From contig CP189843.1 in NCBI GenBank assembly GCA_050262155.1, forward strand, positions 496,001-560,000: a stretch of 64,000 nucleotides of DNA, in the 5' to 3' direction. The translations under genes and the position numbers were made by a program. The notes under the pieces were generated by a model, which had not been told where the DNA came from, did no database searches, and saw only the letters and a program-made list of their open reading frames with translations. Source of the stretch: Parvimonas sp000223315 (GTDB taxonomy: Bacteria > Bacillota > Clostridia > Tissierellales > Peptoniphilaceae). Of the stretch, positions 61,207 through 64,000 are shown piece by piece (positions within the stretch are counted from its first letter, which is position 1; every line of letters begins with the position of its first letter).

Positions 61207-62040
61207 ATGGCTATTAGAAAGTATAAACCAACTTCTGCTGGTGTACGTGGAATGAGCGTTTTAACTTTTGATGAAATAACTAAGACTAAACCTGAAAAGT
61301 CATTATTAGTTTCTTTATCAAAATCAGGCGGAAGAAATTCATTAGGTAGAGTTACCGTTAGACATAGAGGTGGCGGTGCTAAAAGAAAATATAGAATAAT
61401 AGATTTTAAAAGAAATAAAGATGGAGTACCTGGAAAAGTTGCTTCTATCGAATACGATCCAAACAGAACTGCTAATATAGCATTAATCCACTATTTAGAT
61501 GGAGAAAAGAGATATATCTTAGCTCCAGAAGGATTAAAAGTTGGAGATAAAATTGAATCAGGAGAAAATGCAGATATCGTAATCGGTAATGCATTAAAAT
61601 TAAAAGACATTCCTGTTGGTACAAATGTTCATAATGTTGAGTTAAAACCTGGAAAAGGTGGACAACTTGTAAGAAGTGCTGGATCTGAAGCTCAATTAAT
61701 GGGTAAAGAAGGAAAATTTGCACAATTAAGATTACCTTCAGGTGAATTTAGATTAGTTCATTTAGAATGTAGAGCTACTGTTGGACAAGTTGGTAATTTA
61801 AGTCATGAACTTATAACTATTGGTAAAGCGGGAAGATCAAGACATATGGGTAAGAGACCTCATGTTAGAGGATCTGCAATGAACCCAGTGGATCACCCTC
61901 ACGGTGGTGGGGAAGGTAGAACTCCTGTTGGACGTCCAGCACCTTCAACTCCTTGGGGTAAACCAGCTTTAGGACTTAAGACTAGAAAGAAAAATAAAAA
62001 GTCTAATAAGTTCATAGTAAGAAGAAGAACTAAAAACTAA
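61207..62040 (+). CDS. rplB: 50S ribosomal protein L2
   Basis: It binds 23S rRNA and is needed for subunit joining and peptidyl transfer. The 277-residue protein shows HRGGGAKRKYRIIDFKR, the SAGSEAQLMG region, GQVGNLSHELITIGKAGRSR and the catalytic-centre loop MNPVDHPHGGGEGRTPVG with its conserved His. AGGAGG upstream. Nothing unusual. Confidence 0.98.
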   Translation: MAIRKYKPTSAGVRGMSVLTFDEITKTKPEKSLLVSLSKSGGRNSLGRVTVRHRGGGAKRKYRIIDFKRNKDGVPGKVASIEYDPNRTANIALIHYLDGEKRYILAPEGLKVGDKIESGENADIVIGNALKLKDIPVGTNVHNVELKPGKGGQLVRSAGSEAQLMGKEGKFAQLRLPSGEFRLVHLECRATVGQVGNLSHELITIGKAGRSRHMGKRPHVRGSAMNPVDHPHGGGEGRTPVGRPAPSTPWGKPALGLKTRKKNKKSNKFIVRRRTKN

Positions 62041-62056
62041 TTAAGGAGGAAAACAA

Positions 62057-62341
62057 ATGGGTAGATCTCTTAAAAAAGGACCATTTTGTGATGATCATCT
62101 TTTAAAGAAAATAGATGCATTAAATAGTGCAGATGAAAAAAAAGTTGTAAAAACTTGGTCAAGAAGAAGTACAATTTTTCCACAATTTGTTGGACATACT
62201 ATAGCTGTTCATGACGGAAGAAAGCACTTACCAATATATATTACTGACGATATGGTAGGACATAAACTTGGAGAGTTCGTTTTAACTAGAACTTACAAGG
62301 GTCATGTTGGCAAAAACGAAAAAAATAGTAAAGTAAGATAA
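62057..62341 (+). CDS. rpsS: 30S ribosomal protein S19
   Basis: A 30S head protein that contacts S13 and the A-site tRNA region. 94 residues starting MGRSLKKGPFCDDHLLKKI, with TWSRRSTIFPQFVGHTIAVH and GHKLGEFVLTRTYKGH. AGGAGG upstream; standard operon position. Confidence 0.98.
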   Translation: MGRSLKKGPFCDDHLLKKIDALNSADEKKVVKTWSRRSTIFPQFVGHTIAVHDGRKHLPIYITDDMVGHKLGEFVLTRTYKGHVGKNEKNSKVR

Positions 62342-62360
62342 TAGATAAGGAGGAGATAAC

Positions 62361-62693
62361 ATGCAAGCTAAAGCAATTGCAAAATATCAAAGAATTTCAC
62401 CTCTTAAAGTAAACTTTATTTGTAGAGAAATAAGAGGAAAGCATGTAGATGAAGCTTTATCTATTCTAAGATTCACTCCTAAAGCGGGTGCTAGATTATT
62501 AGAAAAGGTATTAAAATCAGCTGTTGCTAATGCAGAAAATAATCATAATTTAGATAGAAAAGACCTTTATGTATTAGAAGCTTATGCAAATGATGCTCCA
62601 GTTATGAAAAGATGGAGACCAAAGGCTAAAGGTTCAGCTTACCCAATTTTGAAAAGATCAAGTCATATTGGTGTAACGGTAGCAGAAAGATAG
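62361..62693 (+). CDS. rplV: 50S ribosomal protein L22
   Basis: It reaches from the 50S surface into the exit tunnel. 110 residues starting MQAKAIAKYQRISPLKVNF, with LLEKVLKSAVANAENN and the tunnel beta-hairpin MKRWRPKAKGSAYPILKRSSH, the region where macrolide resistance changes are found in other species. AAGGAGG upstream. Confidence 0.98.
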   Translation: MQAKAIAKYQRISPLKVNFICREIRGKHVDEALSILRFTPKAGARLLEKVLKSAVANAENNHNLDRKDLYVLEAYANDAPVMKRWRPKAKGSAYPILKRSSHIGVTVAER

Positions 62694-62710
62694 TATAAGG
62701 AGGATAAAAA

Positions 62711-63445
62711 ATGGGTCAAAAAGTTAATCCTCATGGGTTAAGAGTTGGAATAATAAAAGATTGGGACTCAAGATGGTTTGCCGATAAAAAAGAATTTGGT
62801 AATTTATTAGTAGAAGACCACAATATTCGTAAACTTGTTAAAAAAGAGGTAGCTCTTTCAGGAGTACCGAAAGTTGAAATAGAAAGATCAGCAAATAGAG
62901 TAAAGGTAACAGTTTTTACTGCTAAACCTGGAATGGTAATTGGAAAATCAGGTGCTGGTGTTGAAGAATTAAGAGTTAAGATTGAAAAATTAACTGGTAA
63001 AAAAGTAATTGTTAATGTTGAAGAAGTTAAGAGACCTGATTTAAGCGCTCAATTAGTTGCTGAAAACATTGCTGGACAATTAGAAAGACGTGTATCTTTT
63101 AGACGTGCTATGAAACAAGCTATGCAAAGATCATTAAAATCAGGAGCAAAAGGAATTAAAACTGCTGTTTCTGGAAGACTTGGTGGAGCTGATATGGCTA
63201 GAACTGAAGGATATTCTGAAGGAACAATTCCTCTACAAACTTTAAGAGCAGACATTGAATATGGATTTGCTGAAGCTGATACAACTTATGGAAAATTAGG
63301 CGTAAAAGTTTGGTTATACAAAGGAGAAGTTCTTCCTGGAATGAAAGCTGCAGTTATTGAAGAAAAACCTGCAAAAAAAGATAGAAGAAACAAGAAAGAC
63401 AATAAGAAAAGATTTAATAAAACTGGTGCTAAGAAAGAAGCTTAG
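62711..63445 (+). CDS. rpsC: 30S ribosomal protein S3
   Basis: Part of the mRNA entry site with helicase activity together with S4 and S5. The 244-residue protein has the KH domain (PGMVIGKSGAGVEELR near 75-90), the C-terminal domain with KTAVSGRLGGADMARTE and a Lys-rich tail (KKDRRNKKDNKKRFNK) somewhat longer than in many species. AAGGAGG upstream. Confidence 0.97.
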   Translation: MGQKVNPHGLRVGIIKDWDSRWFADKKEFGNLLVEDHNIRKLVKKEVALSGVPKVEIERSANRVKVTVFTAKPGMVIGKSGAGVEELRVKIEKLTGKKVIVNVEEVKRPDLSAQLVAENIAGQLERRVSFRRAMKQAMQRSLKSGAKGIKTAVSGRLGGADMARTEGYSEGTIPLQTLRADIEYGFAEADTTYGKLGVKVWLYKGEVLPGMKAAVIEEKPAKKDRRNKKDNKKRFNKTGAKKEA

Positions 63446-63468
63446 TTGCCGGAAGGAGGAAAGAGTCT

Positions 63469-63903
63469 ATGTTAATGCCTAAGAGAGTAAAATATCGTAG
63501 AGTTCATAGAGGCAGAATGACTGGTAAAGCTCTAAGGGGAAATACAATTTCTTATGGAGAATTTGCAATTCAAGCATTAGAACCTTGCTGGATGACTGCA
63601 AACCAAATTGAATCTGCAAGACGTGCGATGACAAGATATATAAAAAGAGGCGGTAAGATCTGGATTAAAGTATTCCCTGATAAGCCTGTTACTAAAAAGC
63701 CTGCTGAAGTAAGAATGGGTTCTGGTAAAGGAGCTCCTGAATACTGGGTAGCAGTTGTTAAGCCAGGTAGAGTATTATTTGAAATGAGTGGAGTTCCAGT
63801 TGAAGTAGCTAGAGAAGCTATGAGACTTGCTGCACATAAACTACCTGTAAAGACTAAATTTATAACTCGTGAGATGAAGGAAGGTGAAGCTAATGAAAAT
63901 TAA
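63469..63903 (+). CDS. rplP: 50S ribosomal protein L16
   Basis: A 50S protein that shapes the A site and helps tRNA placement. 144 residues starting MLMPKRVKYRRVHRG, with EPCWMTANQIESARRAMTR and GSGKGAPEYWVAVVKPGRVLFE. GGAAGGAGG upstream. The end overlaps the start of rpmC by 11 bases. Confidence 0.98.
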   Translation: MLMPKRVKYRRVHRGRMTGKALRGNTISYGEFAIQALEPCWMTANQIESARRAMTRYIKRGGKIWIKVFPDKPVTKKPAEVRMGSGKGAPEYWVAVVKPGRVLFEMSGVPVEVAREAMRLAAHKLPVKTKFITREMKEGEANEN

Positions 63904-64000
63904 AGAAATTCGCCAAATGAATGATAGTGATTTACAAGCAAAATTAAAAGATTTAAAAGTAGAATTATTTAATTTACGTTTTCAATTAGCCACTGGACAA
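63893..64000 (+). CDS. rpmC: 50S ribosomal protein L29, cut by window end
   Basis: The frame starting at ATG 63893 encodes MKIKEIRQMNDSDLQAKL and continues with ELFNLRFQLATGQ, the conserved L29 core. AAGGAAGGTG lies inside the end of rplP. Only the first 36 codons are in the window; about 30 more are expected. Confidence 0.95.
   Translation, partial: MKIKEIRQMNDSDLQAKLKDLKVELFNLRFQLATGQ

Overview
The window looks like chromosome from a very AT-rich, low-GC Gram-positive anaerobe. Strong AGGAGG-type ribosome sites, frequent TTG/GTG starts, sortase-type surface proteins, the tig-clpP-clpX-lon-engB order and an S10 ribosomal operon all point to Firmicutes. A Peptoniphilaceae member such as Parvimonas is my best guess, from style and gene content only. 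I see no phage, CRISPR array or plasmid functions. The only transposon trace is a 5'-truncated IS1182-like transposase.

Layout. Bases 1-2,680 hold three genes in a row whose frames are broken by small insertions: an unrecognised gene, apbE and a tetR regulator. The tetR promoter carries two identical 13-bp palindromes, and the efflux-type MMPL pump and its secreted heptad-repeat partner downstream (2,682-7,081) are intact. A 1,280-residue BspA-like surface protein follows (7,422-11,264), then a small zinc-ribbon membrane protein, an unrecognised 405-residue protein and the IS remnant. Asparaginase and an orphan peptide-binding lipoprotein lie on the minus strand. From 17,151 to 22,937 is a 2-oxoacid/acetoin dehydrogenase operon with an unusual domain split (E2 has no lipoyl domain, E3 has one), followed by lipoate-protein ligase. 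Next come typA, murA, recD2 and comF, then a PhnD/C/E/E-type ABC importer with a cytoplasmic nucleotidase (29,942-34,973), exonuclease III and a phosphohexomutase.

At 37,711-38,831 two nearly identical 75-bp GC-rich elements in opposite orientation bracket tRNA-Leu(CAA) and upp. A lipoprotein, the protein quality-control cluster tig-clpP-clpX-lon-engB, an ABC-2 exporter trio, peptidases pepC and pepF, purB, a polysaccharide deacetylase, rmuC and a second sortase-type surface protein follow. The window ends in the S10 operon (rpsJ to rpmC, cut by the window edge). Its 5' leader can fold into two mutually exclusive structures, one of which is a terminator.

Regulation that can be read directly: many promoters have a TGn-extended -10 box; intrinsic terminators close most units; one terminator sits between the binding-protein gene and the ATPase gene of the Phn-type importer; a cre-like box overlaps that importer's promoter; and overlapping palindromes lie ahead of the dehydrogenase operon. 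Several gene starts are corrected here to fit ribosome binding sites.
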